Shown here: positions 15,389 to 25,467 of the stretch, in pieces
Numbering within the stretch: position 1 is the stretch's first letter
Layout: each line of letters starts with the position of its first letter
IMG/VR virus record: IMGVR_UViG_3300005618_000029
Span: 1-45,519 of that record
Length of the DNA: 45,519 nt
DNA from: a virus
Strand: one strand, 5' to 3'
Notes under the pieces: generated by a model
The model's input: the letters and a program-made list of their open reading frames with translations, nothing else
Databases searched by the model: none
What the model was told of the DNA's origin: nothing
Translations under genes and position numbers: made by a program

Positions 15389-16569
15389 TAGATCCTCGTG
15401 AACGTGGTGCACTCCCAAATGCTACCATCTGCCTGTTGTACAGTAACCTTCACAGGAGGTGTCCCAACTGGAGGTTCAGGATTAGGTACAGGAATATTCG
15501 TTCCTCTAAGGTAAGTTCCTGAAGCCCAACAATCAGGGCAATTTGAAATTGCTCCATGACCATCTGTAATCTGAATAGGGGCACTTGTAAGGTCATGAGT
15601 CATTCGTCCATCAATGAGGTGATACCATTTTGTTGTGCCAATAAGGGTGTACTCCTTGACGAGAACTATTCCTTCTAATGGAATATCTCCAATGTCAGTT
15701 CCAGCCGCAGTACTTCCTGGAGTATTCCTGATATTGAGAGCTCCTGCATTTTGAAGTTCATACCATTGAATTGTAACAGGGGTTGTAACCATGGGGTCTC
15801 CTTGTCCATATATTTGAGATGGGTCATAGATGACCCTATTCATATCAATCTCTAAACTCTCACAACCGAAGTCATGACCCCATACTGGAGTTCCAAATTG
15901 GTGAAGCTCAGGAACTGTCCACGGCTTAGGTATAAGAATTCCAGTGCTTGAACCATCACTCGTATAAGATGCAATCCATAGTGGGTGAACCTTTAGGTAT
16001 TCATACTCAGCAGCATTATTTATCGGATTACTGTGGTCAATGAAAAAGTAATATCCAGTATACATTCCTACAATCTTTGATGGGAATGCTTGCTCGATAA
16101 GTTTCATGAATGCTACAACGTTCTTTAGGCCTCCATACTGACCGCCATAAACGAGTTCCCAATCAACCCATATTCTATCTTCAGGCTGGTCGTTTTCAAT
16201 GAGAGGCTTAAGAACATCAAATTGCTGTTGAGGACTAACCCTATCATCATAGAACCAATAACATCCTCTAGACATTCCTCGTTGTTTTGCAGCAGTCCAA
16301 TTTTGTTGGAATGCACTGTCAACCCAGAGGTTTTGTCCAGCCCTAATGATAATGTTCTTTGTCTTAGAACTCATTACGTCCCAATTGATTGTCCCCTGAT
16401 AGTAGCTTACATCTGGGAATTCTATTGGGGTAGCAACAGTTGGTTCAACAGAGAGTTTTGTTCCTCTCGCAGCAAGAAAGTTGACTACTCTGTTGTAGTT
16501 TATTCCGTTTGGTGAATAGCTTCCAGCATTACTAAAGTAGTGAGCGAATTGATCTGGGACTTGTCCCAT
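15388..16569 (-). CDS. Endolysin, GH25 muramidase with SH3-like domain
   Basis: The 393-residue protein cleaves the glycan of peptidoglycan. The GH25 barrel (about res 45-260) has PDVSYYQG with Asp53, CYWFYDD, the catalytic Asp136-Trp-Glu138 (VDWE), LWIASY, and LEIDMN near its end. An ALNIRNTPG segment near res 290 marks an SH3b-like wall-binding domain. A Pro-rich linker and a short C-terminal part (VKVTVQQADGSIWECTTF) follow. There is no signal peptide, so release would need a holin, and candidates lie downstream. About 45 residues precede the catalytic barrel, longer than usual. AGGAGAAAAT precedes ATG 16569. Confidence 0.92.
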   Translation of the reverse strand: MGQVPDQFAHYFSNAGSYSPNGINYNRVVNFLAARGTKLSVEPTVATPIEFPDVSYYQGTINWDVMSSKTKNIIIRAGQNLWVDSAFQQNWTAAKQRGMSRGCYWFYDDRVSPQQQFDVLKPLIENDQPEDRIWVDWELVYGGQYGGLKNVVAFMKLIEQAFPSKIVGMYTGYYFFIDHSNPINNAAEYEYLKVHPLWIASYTSDGSSTGILIPKPWTVPELHQFGTPVWGHDFGCESLEIDMNRVIYDPSQIYGQGDPMVTTPVTIQWYELQNAGALNIRNTPGSTAAGTDIGDIPLEGIVLVKEYTLIGTTKWYHLIDGRMTHDLTSAPIQITDGHGAISNCPDCWASGTYLRGTNIPVPNPEPPVGTPPVKVTVQQADGSIWECTTFTRI

Positions 16570-16577
16570 ATTTTCTC

Positions 16578-16613
16578 CTAAATATTTTTGTTATCAAGAT
16601 ACCGTTTATTCAT
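16578..16613 (-). CDS. Possible 11-residue leader peptide
   Basis: An ATG at 16613 behind TAGGAGTATTT opens an 11-codon frame (MNKRYLDNKNI) ending in TAG at the endolysin ribosome site. The good ribosome site makes translation plausible. It may couple endolysin translation to the upstream gene. It is too short to be confident. Confidence 0.25.
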   Translation of the reverse strand: MNKRYLDNKNI

Positions 16614-16626
16614 AAATACTCCTATC

Positions 16627-16728
16627 CTAATTATTATACTTCAGCATGATATATATAATATAGAGTATAACAACCCAAAAGGGGATGCTAAATAGAAAAG
16701 CATAAAGAAGTCCACGAAAGAATTTCAT
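16627..16728 (-). CDS. Membrane micropeptide, 33 aa
   Basis: The ATG overlaps the stop of the preceding structural gene (ATGA). The peptide has a basic start (MKFFRG), a hydrophobic span (about res 7-29) and a polar end (KYNN). It immediately precedes the endolysin, so a small holin-like or regulatory lysis role is conceivable. A candidate TATAAT lies inside it, but flanking promoter elements are weak. Confidence 0.45.
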   Translation of the reverse strand: MKFFRGLLYAFLFSIPFWVVILYIIYIMLKYNN

Positions 16729-17618
16729 CCGACCATCCTATAGAATATTGTGGCCAATATATACGGCGCACCCGGTGTGACAGTTTTTGTAGCAGTGATA
16801 TCCAGGTATTTATCCGTGGTCCCGGTCAAAGCATTGACCGTCACATTGTGCCGGGTAGGTGTGGAAGCTGTATCTGCTGATGTGTTGAACGATCCCAGAC
16901 TTGTATTTGATGGTCGGCGAGTAAAAGCAATTGTCCAGTACGATGTTCCACTGTTGGTGGTCAACACATTGGTTTGACATGCAATCCTGGTTACATATAA
17001 ATCATATGTGGCATTGTCCAAGACCATATAGGCCGCTGTTTGGGGTGATACTGTAGATGTTCCGGTCAAAAGATCCTGCATGCTAATGGATATCGCGTAC
17101 TCCTGGACCGTCAGCCAGCGGGTGCCATCATAATAATATAGAAGTCCTCGATCGGTCCTGAAGTATAAATCATTGGTGGCTGGACTACCAGGGAATGATG
17201 TACCTGCTGGGACACCAGTTCCTAATCCTAGTTGAACAGCCCCAAAAAGAAGCGCGACAGGAGTAGCTGACGTTCCAAGAGCCTGAGCAAAATCACCTGA
17301 TACTTGTGGAGCTGCATGGCGAACTCCTTGCTTAGCTACCGTATGAGTCTTGACCAAGTCTCCAATACTTCCTGTTCCTGACAAATTTATGGTTGACACA
17401 TATCCACTAAATGCTACTAGGCCACTTGCATTATTAGCAATTCCATTTGGCTCAAGCACGACCCCAATTCTTCCAGATGTAAACGCACCTGCCGTATTTG
17501 TTGTAAAAGCAACGGCATTCGCTGTATCAATCACAACTACATCTCCAAGGGCTACACTCCCACCTGATTTATTAGTAAGTATTGCTGTTTCAGTCCTGCC
17601 TACCGCTGTATTTGCCAT
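16725..17618 (-). CDS. Tail fibre or tip structural protein, 297 aa
   Basis: It starts one base after the tailspike stop. The protein is Thr/Ser/Gly/Ala-rich and beta-strand-like. The N-terminal half resembles capsid/tail decoration repeats (GDVVVIDTANAVAF), and the centre has NDLYFRTDRGLLYYYDGTRW, a motif often seen in phage tail-fibre ends. The last ~150 codons (16741-17200) are visibly richer in G+C than the surroundings. It is a likely receptor-facing or spike-associated protein; specific function unknown. Confidence 0.65.
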   Translation of the reverse strand: MANTAVGRTETAILTNKSGGSVALGDVVVIDTANAVAFTTNTAGAFTSGRIGVVLEPNGIANNASGLVAFSGYVSTINLSGTGSIGDLVKTHTVAKQGVRHAAPQVSGDFAQALGTSATPVALLFGAVQLGLGTGVPAGTSFPGSPATNDLYFRTDRGLLYYYDGTRWLTVQEYAISISMQDLLTGTSTVSPQTAAYMVLDNATYDLYVTRIACQTNVLTTNSGTSYWTIAFTRRPSNTSLGSFNTSADTASTPTRHNVTVNALTGTTDKYLDITATKTVTPGAPYILATIFYRMVG

Positions 17619-17619
17619 T

Positions 17620-19788
17620 TTACACCTGTGCTACTACATAGTCTGCCACTACAATATGAGCCGCGGTGACAGCCGAATCAAATACCACTTGAGTCATATC
17701 TGTGGATAGTGAATATATAAGTGGATCCACCAGGGATCCATTATCGAAAACATTCAGTAAACTTTCAGCCACATCCGGCAGGTCGAACGTGGTCCCACCA
17801 CCGGATGTCCAGCGCGCTACGCCCTGCACTTGACCAGTACCACTTGAACTTGTTGCTGTTGATGCAATTGATAAATCATTCCCACTTGGGGTAATTGATA
17901 TACCTGTTCCCTCTGAAATCGTTACATCACCATAAAGAGCAGTGCCAGCAAGTTTAGCCAGTGAATGAACCCCTTTATGAACATGGTCATCTCTACTTGC
18001 TTCTGTTCCAGTGCCCGCTGAATCACTCGAACCTACGTCTTGTGGAGTAGCCGATGAAAGATTTGCCAGTGTCGTTATATTTGTGCAACTGGTTTGAGAA
18101 AGTGCAGATGTAAAATATCTTGTTTCGTATAACCCAATTGCTCCATACGTACAAGTGTTGAGAGAAATAGCAGCTGCGGCGGTAGATGGAGAATTGCCAA
18201 TAAGAACAACATCGTCAATCACAAAATAATTTACACTTGTCAATGAAATAGCATTTGTACCAGTAGATGTATATAAAGCGACCTGACAGCCATTGATAAT
18301 CAATATGTCCCAGGTGGTGATATGGATTGCATTCGTTATAATATTCTCGAATGAGCTATTTGCAATCAGGATAATGCTAGTTGTTCCAGCACCGTTTACG
18401 TCTATCCCATATGTGAATTTCTTCCCGTCATTTGCGCCATTAGTCTTGACATTGACAATCTTTCCTCCACCACTCGATTCGATTCTAATTCCAGCCGTTG
18501 AGTCTCTTACTTTTGCGACGAATATGCTGTCACTAATGGACCAATCACCAGCATCTCCCAGAACTGTATTCCTTACTCTTACACCATAACGAACGGGCGC
18601 AACAATATAACAACCATGCATGTACCATTGGTTACCAACCTGGACATCGACATTATCATAAAATCCATAAACGCTAATTCCTTCATAACATACTTCTTGT
18701 TGAGCGTTTGCACTACTACATTTTATTCCTGAACCAGCTGATGGAGTTGCATTTGTATTTGTTAGAGCCAAATCCTTGAATAATACTTTGTCTGCGGTCA
18801 CCGTGAAAAGAACTGCAGTTGCACTACTGCACTTTATTTCTGAAACTGCATTTGCTCCATAATAGTCTGCTTTTCCATCACCCATGATAAGACATGGAAC
18901 AGAGATTGATGTCAACCCACTTGAGCAAAGATATATCCCAGCAGGAAAATAAAGAACACCTTCACCAGCTACAACCATTGCTGCGATAGTGGTATTTATT
19001 GCTGACGTATCATTCGTTACGCCATCACCTGTTGCTCCATAATCACGAACATTGAACCAACCTAGACCACCAGATCCTACACTTCCTGAGACTGAAGGCA
19101 TAGGTATAACAATCTGTTCATCAAGTAGTTCTACTTGACCTTCAAAAAGCAAAACAATAGCAATAAGGTATTCACCATATCCAGGACTAGCGACATAAGA
19201 AGGGTCACCAGTTATCGGACTTGCAAAAGCAGTTCCAGTTTGTACTGATAAAGTGCCAGTCCTATCCGCAATAATGCTAGCATAAATTGCTCCCTCAGTT
19301 GGTACATAACTTGAAAGGTCAACCAATTGATTTGCAATTTTGATAATGCCTGTTACAGTGACGACTGTACCGCCATAAACTAACACGCTAAATGCAGCCC
19401 CATCTGAAACCAAAACGGTTAGCTGAGTAATTTGCTTTCGATTCACCCAAACAGTATCACTGCCAGGAAACTCATGTTGCGTATGATGAAATGCAATTTG
19501 TCCGCCAGTGACAGGTGTCAAATAATCTTCCATTGACTGCAAAATGAACCACTTATTTGGTTGAGTTCTATAAGTGCCAACTAATACGCGTAAGTCGAAT
19601 GTTGATGGAACAAGAGCACGGTTATAAACGTGAATTTCTTTACCATTCCATTGGCGTGCCCACAGTGCACCATCAATATCTGACCGCACGGTTACACCGT
19701 CAAGTTTGCCTAAACGTGCGGTTTGAATGTTTTGGTATTCACCAGCGAATTGCTGAATATACCGTTGAAAATCAGTTTCGATACTCAT
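17620..19788 (-). CDS. Tailspike with pectate-lyase-like beta-helix, 722 aa
   Basis: Residues 1-240 form a virion-attachment region. The central segment begins with FNVRDYGATGDGVTNDTSAI, the characteristic opening of the Pectate_lyase_3 right-handed beta-helix of phage depolymerases, and runs to about residue 590. The C-terminus has a SAGTGTEASRDDHVHKGVH motif common to phage tail proteins and a short beta-rich tip. Such proteins bind or cleave surface polysaccharide. Catalytic residues cannot be assigned by eye. The start forms TAATG with the upstream gene. The 3' part (17640-17830) is G+C-richer than the rest, hinting at exchange of the receptor-binding end. Confidence 0.85.
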   Translation of the reverse strand: MSIETDFQRYIQQFAGEYQNIQTARLGKLDGVTVRSDIDGALWARQWNGKEIHVYNRALVPSTFDLRVLVGTYRTQPNKWFILQSMEDYLTPVTGGQIAFHHTQHEFPGSDTVWVNRKQITQLTVLVSDGAAFSVLVYGGTVVTVTGIIKIANQLVDLSSYVPTEGAIYASIIADRTGTLSVQTGTAFASPITGDPSYVASPGYGEYLIAIVLLFEGQVELLDEQIVIPMPSVSGSVGSGGLGWFNVRDYGATGDGVTNDTSAINTTIAAMVVAGEGVLYFPAGIYLCSSGLTSISVPCLIMGDGKADYYGANAVSEIKCSSATAVLFTVTADKVLFKDLALTNTNATPSAGSGIKCSSANAQQEVCYEGISVYGFYDNVDVQVGNQWYMHGCYIVAPVRYGVRVRNTVLGDAGDWSISDSIFVAKVRDSTAGIRIESSGGGKIVNVKTNGANDGKKFTYGIDVNGAGTTSIILIANSSFENIITNAIHITTWDILIINGCQVALYTSTGTNAISLTSVNYFVIDDVVLIGNSPSTAAAAISLNTCTYGAIGLYETRYFTSALSQTSCTNITTLANLSSATPQDVGSSDSAGTGTEASRDDHVHKGVHSLAKLAGTALYGDVTISEGTGISITPSGNDLSIASTATSSSGTGQVQGVARWTSGGGTTFDLPDVAESLLNVFDNGSLVDPLIYSLSTDMTQVVFDSAVTAAHIVVADYVVAQV

Positions 19789-22700
19789 TAGTATGACAAC
19801 ACCTTTATCATATTGATATCAGGCAACGCTACAAGACCTGTTACGTTACCCTCTTTATTGTACCAAGTAACTCCAAAGTCCGGACTATATCGAATAGATG
19901 AACCTCCAGCGGCACAAAACCTAGAGGTTGGTCCAGCAAATGAAAACCACCAAGAGCCAACTGGAAGATTAGGAATGCCAGCCCATGTTGTTCCACCATC
20001 ACTTGAGCGTATCCTAGCTCCTGTATCACCACGAGTCATAAGGTATAACCCAGTTGGGCTACAATCAATATACTCAGGGGATCCAAAACCATCATAGAAG
20101 TCTATTGTATGACTAAGCGAAACAGTTGAATAGGATGTCATATTATTTGAGCCTATAGCAATATTGTTCGCAAATTGAATATCGTGAAATGTTACACCAG
20201 TTGAGCTTGCCCTAATATGAGGACGATCCATGTTTGTAGGAGTAGCCGGACTCGTTACACTTGCTCCACTAGCAGGTAAAATACGAACCTTGCCATTTGC
20301 TTGATTTCCGTATGAGGTACACATCCACTTGCTAAGACCGTAGGATACCCACCACGTATAAGCATATGTGCCAGCAAGAGCTGTTCCTCCACCGAATGTC
20401 CCAGATGTTCCAAGATAAAATCTAGGAATTTGGTCATTGCCAAACTGTAGAACTGCTCCCATCGTATCTGGTAAAAGGGTATTTATTCCTAAACCCATTA
20501 CGCCCCATACATTTGAACCAGTTGGAACCAAATTCGTTTGGTCATAGAGAACTGTCCATGCTCCTCCAAGACTAGGAGCTCTTGCCAAAAATGTACTACC
20601 GGTTCCTGTATTTTGTGCATTAACATACGCACAGTAGCATGCCCCTGACGGTGTACGAAAGAACCTGTTAGCAGCTCCATATTGAGTTGATGTAAGCCCT
20701 GAATTGAAAAATAACCATGTTGGAGATGCTGCATCAAAATCAACAGAATACATGAAGCCAACGTTTGTATCATGAATAACGGCTACAGTTGGTCCATTAG
20801 CACTTGGCTCTGGAACGCCAGGAATAATCACAGGTATATCTGGAAGAGGAGGAAAGCTAGGACTTGGGGGATTATCAGTGTCAACACTTCCAGGGGTATC
20901 ACCTTGTCGAGCCTCTGACTCTACAGTTTCACCTTCGAATACAACTGAAGCATATAAGTATCCACTCTCAGGGTCATGAACATAACTTACTGAAAGTGGG
21001 ATTAGTCCACCAGAGTATGCCCATCCTCTAATGTTATCTGAAGTCGAAATACTAATGCTGCAACGTTGATTAGGAAATAAATCAATCAGTGAAATAGGAG
21101 CAGCCAAACTCAGTGGTATACTAGGAAATGGATTATTGCGCCAACTTCGATATAATCCAGAAAGGGTAATCACCTGTGATTGAGATGAAAGAAGAAGATT
21201 TGGTTGTAACTCCCATGCGCCATAATGTGGTAAAGAATGGCCAGGAGCAAGAGCGAATTTAGCTTGACCTACAGTAGGGCCAGTAACAATTACTCCAGAC
21301 ATATCTACAATTCCAACTTCTGGAACAATGACCCTTTGAAATGAAATTCCATCATGAATGTCTGATTGAGTAAGTGTCATCACCGTTGGAAAAGTTCTAG
21401 ACGCATATGGAATAAGATTGGGATGAATTGATATTGATAATTGTCCCTGAGGATTGAAACCAGGTCTTGCATAGATTTGAGCCCAAGTCATTTCCTGGAT
21501 TTGAGACCATAAATTTTGTGCAGAGCTACTAACCTCTTGTGTCAAACGAGTATCGCTTGTGAGTGTCACATCAGCGACCCTGGTTATGGTTGACCTCCAA
21601 CGGAGGAAATGATAAACTCCTAGGTCAACAGTAAGGCTTGCCACGTTAGTCCATCCACTAGCAGCTGAAACAAGTTCTACTCCATCTGGCCAACTAGGGA
21701 TAAGGGTCATCCAGTGAGCTGCGCCATAGGCAGTAAATGTAAGAGAACCCTGTTCAGAGTCAAGAATATTTTCCTCTTCAGCAATCCATCCAACAAATCG
21801 AATATTTTCTGAACCAACTACTGCGCCAATATTTATTTGAGTTCCGTCATAGTATTCCTTCACGAAGATGATGACCATCGCTCTGTCATAGAATGACGAA
21901 TATGTTGCGCCTTCTTTCAAAGTAATGGTGGCTTTCCAACCACCAGATTCAACATCACCAGATAGCTCGTCAATCTGAGCTAATGGGGGCATATTACTTG
22001 AGTTCCAAACATAAACATAACGAACACCAAAGAAGCTTTTACCATTAGCAGCAGTCACTGTTAGGTAGACAATGTGCCAACCAACCGTATTGAATGTAAA
22101 TGATGGAGTAGCCGTAGTTGTTCCAGAAGAAGCGCTTGCTGTTGAACAGCTCCACGCATAGGAAGAAATAGATGAGCCTGGACAAAACGATGAACTACCT
22201 ACCCAATTTGTGACCACTGTAGAACCAGTCATCTCAACAACTTTGTGTGAGCCCATATTTGGTTGTGGGTCCCAATTTAGGTGCTGGTTCGTATACGTGA
22301 TTTCATCCATGTAGACTGTGCCATTAGTTTCAATTCTTACAGGTCTTGCCCACACGCAGAAGTTTGCAACGATGGTTATGTAATCATTATCTGCAAAACT
22401 AATCTCACTTGTCTCACTGAGATAAAAATGAGTTGCATCCTTATCACGCAAGCGGCACATCCCCTTATCCCAACTACCAGCTGTTGAACCAACCCAAACC
22501 TCCATATCAGGAAGAACATCAGCAAGAGTTCCACTTCCGCCATCATATACGATTACAACAACCTGGTCAAGTGTTGAAAATGTTTGGTTCACCCTAGCCG
22601 TATAGATTGTTGGAGGCTTCAAAACAGCAGCATAAACTAAAGCCCCTTTTCCAGAGGACCTATAGTATGCGAGTTCAGGAGAGGTAGCAGCTCTAGTCAT
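19788..22700 (-). CDS. Large tail tip protein with PKD-like and BNR-like segments, 970 aa
   Basis: It lies between the distal-tail gene and the tailspike, the position of tail-associated hub proteins. Around residues 160-240 there is a PKD-like Ig fold (TFNTVGWHIVYLTVTAANGK). The central part resembles baseplate hub sequence. The C-terminal third has BNR/sialidase-type beta-propeller signatures: SSDGGTTW and SPDFGVTW. No lytic catalytic motif is evident. The ATG overlaps the previous stop (ATGA). A role in baseplate structure and host contact is likely; the exact function is uncertain. Confidence 0.75.
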   Translation of the reverse strand: MTRAATSPELAYYRSSGKGALVYAAVLKPPTIYTARVNQTFSTLDQVVVIVYDGGSGTLADVLPDMEVWVGSTAGSWDKGMCRLRDKDATHFYLSETSEISFADNDYITIVANFCVWARPVRIETNGTVYMDEITYTNQHLNWDPQPNMGSHKVVEMTGSTVVTNWVGSSSFCPGSSISSYAWSCSTASASSGTTTATPSFTFNTVGWHIVYLTVTAANGKSFFGVRYVYVWNSSNMPPLAQIDELSGDVESGGWKATITLKEGATYSSFYDRAMVIIFVKEYYDGTQINIGAVVGSENIRFVGWIAEEENILDSEQGSLTFTAYGAAHWMTLIPSWPDGVELVSAASGWTNVASLTVDLGVYHFLRWRSTITRVADVTLTSDTRLTQEVSSSAQNLWSQIQEMTWAQIYARPGFNPQGQLSISIHPNLIPYASRTFPTVMTLTQSDIHDGISFQRVIVPEVGIVDMSGVIVTGPTVGQAKFALAPGHSLPHYGAWELQPNLLLSSQSQVITLSGLYRSWRNNPFPSIPLSLAAPISLIDLFPNQRCSISISTSDNIRGWAYSGGLIPLSVSYVHDPESGYLYASVVFEGETVESEARQGDTPGSVDTDNPPSPSFPPLPDIPVIIPGVPEPSANGPTVAVIHDTNVGFMYSVDFDAASPTWLFFNSGLTSTQYGAANRFFRTPSGACYCAYVNAQNTGTGSTFLARAPSLGGAWTVLYDQTNLVPTGSNVWGVMGLGINTLLPDTMGAVLQFGNDQIPRFYLGTSGTFGGGTALAGTYAYTWWVSYGLSKWMCTSYGNQANGKVRILPASGASVTSPATPTNMDRPHIRASSTGVTFHDIQFANNIAIGSNNMTSYSTVSLSHTIDFYDGFGSPEYIDCSPTGLYLMTRGDTGARIRSSDGGTTWAGIPNLPVGSWWFSFAGPTSRFCAAGGSSIRYSPDFGVTWYNKEGNVTGLVALPDINMIKVLSY

Positions 22701-23104
22701 GGTATATAAACAAGGTGAGTGAATATGACAATAAGACCGATAGTTTTATCAGCCTGAAAATCTTCATCCTGGTCAGACCAATTCATAATACAAGAATATT
22801 TCTTGAATTGGATTACTCCACTGCTTGAAGTATTAGTGGCAGTTTGAATATAGAGAGATGCACTAAGTGCAGTGCTTACGTAGGCCTTCAGGGTTTCACG
22901 ATCTTCGTTATTCATTGCATTCCATCGCCACTTAGCAATAGGAAATCCATTGCCTTGAAAAAGACCACTATTCAATTTTGTTGAAACGCTATATGGCCTA
23001 AATGACCAATCAGGATCACCAGGGTAAACATCTGAGTCAAGAATTGCGTCAAGCGCATAGAAGTTGCTCGACGTATCAGTTCCTATTTTGAAATCACTTG
23101 CCAT
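22697..23104 (-). CDS. Distal tail / minor tail protein, 135 aa
   Basis: It directly follows the tape measure gene (TAATG) and precedes the hub-like protein, which is the position of a distal tail or minor tail protein. The product is small, soluble and beta-rich (GVIQFKKYSCIMNWSD). No diagnostic motif was recognised, so the assignment is mostly by gene order. Confidence 0.6.
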   Translation of the reverse strand: MASDFKIGTDTSSNFYALDAILDSDVYPGDPDWSFRPYSVSTKLNSGLFQGNGFPIAKWRWNAMNNEDRETLKAYVSTALSASLYIQTATNTSSSGVIQFKKYSCIMNWSDQDEDFQADKTIGLIVIFTHLVYIP

Positions 23105-25467
23105 TAGCTCCTCAATATCTTCTGGAGCGCTGCACGAGCTCCCTCTTCATAAGCTCTCTTATTCTCTTTTGACATAGGAACTTCCATCCTTCTCTGGTCA
23201 TAGTAGTTTAGTTCTTGATTTGAAGTTGCCATTTGAAGAGCTCCCATCAGGTTCGCCTGTGTAAGAGATGTTCCCAATGCTCTTTCAGCAGCGGCTGTAG
23301 TTGGGCCACTCATGACGAACTCCTTCTTGTTATCCCAGGCCATTCTATATAGTCCTTTACTAACATATCCACCAGAGTCGCTCGTAGGTGTTTGAGATGC
23401 TAAAGAGTTTAGTCCAGCCGTCCAATGTGAGCGATATGTGGCGAACCATGCGTCTAAATCACGTATCATTTGAGCCTGGTGATTTGCTCTTGTTTGTCGT
23501 TCACCAAGAAGTTGTGCATCAAGGTCTCTAACTTGTGCAAGGAAGTATTGAATTCGTCTATCACGTTCAGCCTTGAATTCTGCATCGAGCTCCTTCAATT
23601 TTTCATTTCTCAAAAGACGAATTCTTATCAACTCAGCAGTGTGCTCTTCCTGAAGCTGCTTCAGCCTATCAGCAGCTTCTTGCTTTTGTTCAGCTACCTT
23701 ATTCGCATAGTCAACAGCTCGTTGAGCCTTTTCTTCCTCATATGATTGAGCAAGTTCTTCAAGACGCTTTTTGGTTTGCTCTCTTCTCTCCTTTGACTCA
23801 AGGCCTGCCTCACGAATAGCTTCAGACCTATCTTGCTGATATTTACGTTGAGCCTTTGCAAGACCAAGAGCATCTCGCTGAGCAATAAGCTCAGACTCTT
23901 TATCCTTTTCTTCAAGAGCCATTTTGCGAAGTCTCTCTTGAAGTTGTTCCCTAGCCTTGGCCAAGTCATCGGCTTGGTCTTTGATAATGTTATCTTTTTC
24001 TTCATTGTACTTTTTGTCAGCCTCAATGTTAGACCTAGCAAAATCAGCTGCGAGTTTAGAAAGAGAATTGGCAAGTCCTTCATTTACCTTTTGAACATCC
24101 CTAGCGTATTCCTGATTAGCGTGAAGTTCATCGTTGAAAGCATCCTGATTTATTTTTGTCTTGTCACTATTGAACTTTGTCAACGCTTGTTGTTCATCAT
24201 TCAAATAGCTCTCATAAGCATTGAGAATTTGGTCCCTTGCTGGAGAATTCTCTACAGAGCCCAAATCAATATCATCAACTGCTGAGGCTGCATCATCAGC
24301 CTTTCGCTTGAGAAGGCCAAGAGACTCTGAAATCTTTTGGAACCAAGTATTACCCAAATCTTTTGGTCCAGCTTGTTGCCCACTACGTAAACTCCAATCT
24401 GCATCCTTCCCAAAAAAGTCTCCTAATTTCTTTGCATCAACGGCAATTGCTTGCTTGATCCATGTAGTGTAATCCTGAAGTTTTGCATCGTGACCCTCTA
24501 ATTTGTCAAATAGCTTATCACCAATGATTAGACCACCAGCAAATGAGCCAAGAAGAACGACAACGTCAAGAAGAGCTGCACCTAATGCACCAAGTCCCAA
24601 TTTTCCTAATCCACCAAGTCCCAATTTTCCTAATCCACTAGCTCCTGAACCAGCTACTGATTTACTCGCCGCACCTGCGTTTATTTGAGCGGCTTCAAGG
24701 AAAATTAATGAACTTTGTTTATCAATGTCAGCCGCTTGCTTCCTCAGTGCGGCAGCAGTAATCGTTGCTAGGTCGGCTTTGAGACTAATTCCAGTTGCGG
24801 CAGCTTTTGCAATTAGACTTACTCCAATGAGAACTGCACCAAGCTTTACACCAGCAGCAATTGCTTCAGGATGTGATTCAACAAAAGAAGCAGCCTTCTC
24901 AATAACTTTCGCTGCACTTTGAAGAAATGGAAGTAACTCATGAGCAAGAACTGCACCAACCCTTTGAGACGATTTATCAATATCCTCTTGAGCCCTTTTC
25001 CATCTTATAGTTGTCTCTGTTGCTTCCTTGGCTTTTTCTACATACTTATTTGCAAATTCGTATAGGCCAATACTAATGATTGCGCCAGCCTCAAATGCCT
25101 CCCTTGAGAACCTTCTCAACTTTACTGATGTTTGCTCAAGCTCTCTGGCTGTTGCCTCTGCATTCTCCATCTTCAGGACAGTCGACTCTAATTGACGGTC
25201 TAGAGCCTCCATCTGTTTGGTATACCCACTTACACCTTCTTGACCTGCTTCCCACACTCTTCTTTGTGTTGCGGCAAGTTTATCAATTTCCTTTTGAACC
25301 TTCTCGTATTCATCCTTCCATGCAGAGGTTGTTGAGGCAGGCAAAGGACCAAGGTCAACGGTGGTTGCTGCCTGCTTCTTTACGTCAGCTATATCCTTCT
25401 CAATCTTGGTTTTCGACTGAGGTCCTAAGGTAAGGTCAACTTCAACCGTATACTTTTTGTCTGCCAT
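23104..25467 (-). CDS. Tape measure protein, 787 aa
   Basis: It determines tail length and is normally threaded in the tail tube. Evidence is its position after the chaperone pair, long charged coiled coil (about res 450-690, rich in Glu/Lys/Gln/Arg), a hydrophobic stretch near res 190-230, and a Gly/Leu-rich hydrophobic region (about 270-320) typical of membrane-penetrating parts. At roughly 1.5 angstrom per residue, the general rule, a tail near 115-120 nm is expected. The Gly-rich part includes a 24-bp tandem duplication. No lysozyme or peptidase domain is evident. The 5' end overlaps the gpT frame by 26 bases. Confidence 0.88.
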   Translation of the reverse strand: MADKKYTVEVDLTLGPQSKTKIEKDIADVKKQAATTVDLGPLPASTTSAWKDEYEKVQKEIDKLAATQRRVWEAGQEGVSGYTKQMEALDRQLESTVLKMENAEATARELEQTSVKLRRFSREAFEAGAIISIGLYEFANKYVEKAKEATETTIRWKRAQEDIDKSSQRVGAVLAHELLPFLQSAAKVIEKAASFVESHPEAIAAGVKLGAVLIGVSLIAKAAATGISLKADLATITAAALRKQAADIDKQSSLIFLEAAQINAGAASKSVAGSGASGLGKLGLGGLGKLGLGALGAALLDVVVLLGSFAGGLIIGDKLFDKLEGHDAKLQDYTTWIKQAIAVDAKKLGDFFGKDADWSLRSGQQAGPKDLGNTWFQKISESLGLLKRKADDAASAVDDIDLGSVENSPARDQILNAYESYLNDEQQALTKFNSDKTKINQDAFNDELHANQEYARDVQKVNEGLANSLSKLAADFARSNIEADKKYNEEKDNIIKDQADDLAKAREQLQERLRKMALEEKDKESELIAQRDALGLAKAQRKYQQDRSEAIREAGLESKERREQTKKRLEELAQSYEEEKAQRAVDYANKVAEQKQEAADRLKQLQEEHTAELIRIRLLRNEKLKELDAEFKAERDRRIQYFLAQVRDLDAQLLGERQTRANHQAQMIRDLDAWFATYRSHWTAGLNSLASQTPTSDSGGYVSKGLYRMAWDNKKEFVMSGPTTAAAERALGTSLTQANLMGALQMATSNQELNYYDQRRMEVPMSKENKRAYEEGARAALQKILRS
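24588..24635 (-). repeat. Two perfect 24-bp tandem repeats in the tape measure gene
   Basis: Two identical 24-base units lie side by side and encode repeated GLGKLGLG-type residues. In-frame duplication of this kind can vary protein length without disruption. Confidence 0.85.

Noticed and set aside
16633-16638. TATAAT-like sequence on the - strand before the endolysin
   Set aside because: It lies inside the 33-residue gene in a very AT-rich stretch, and the -35 matches only two of six bases at the proper distance. Chance occurrence is likely.
23833-24285. 150-residue + strand frame opposite the tape measure coiled coil
   Set aside because: Antisense of Glu/Lys/Ala-rich coiled-coil codons naturally gives Leu/Phe/Ser-rich open frames; not a gene.
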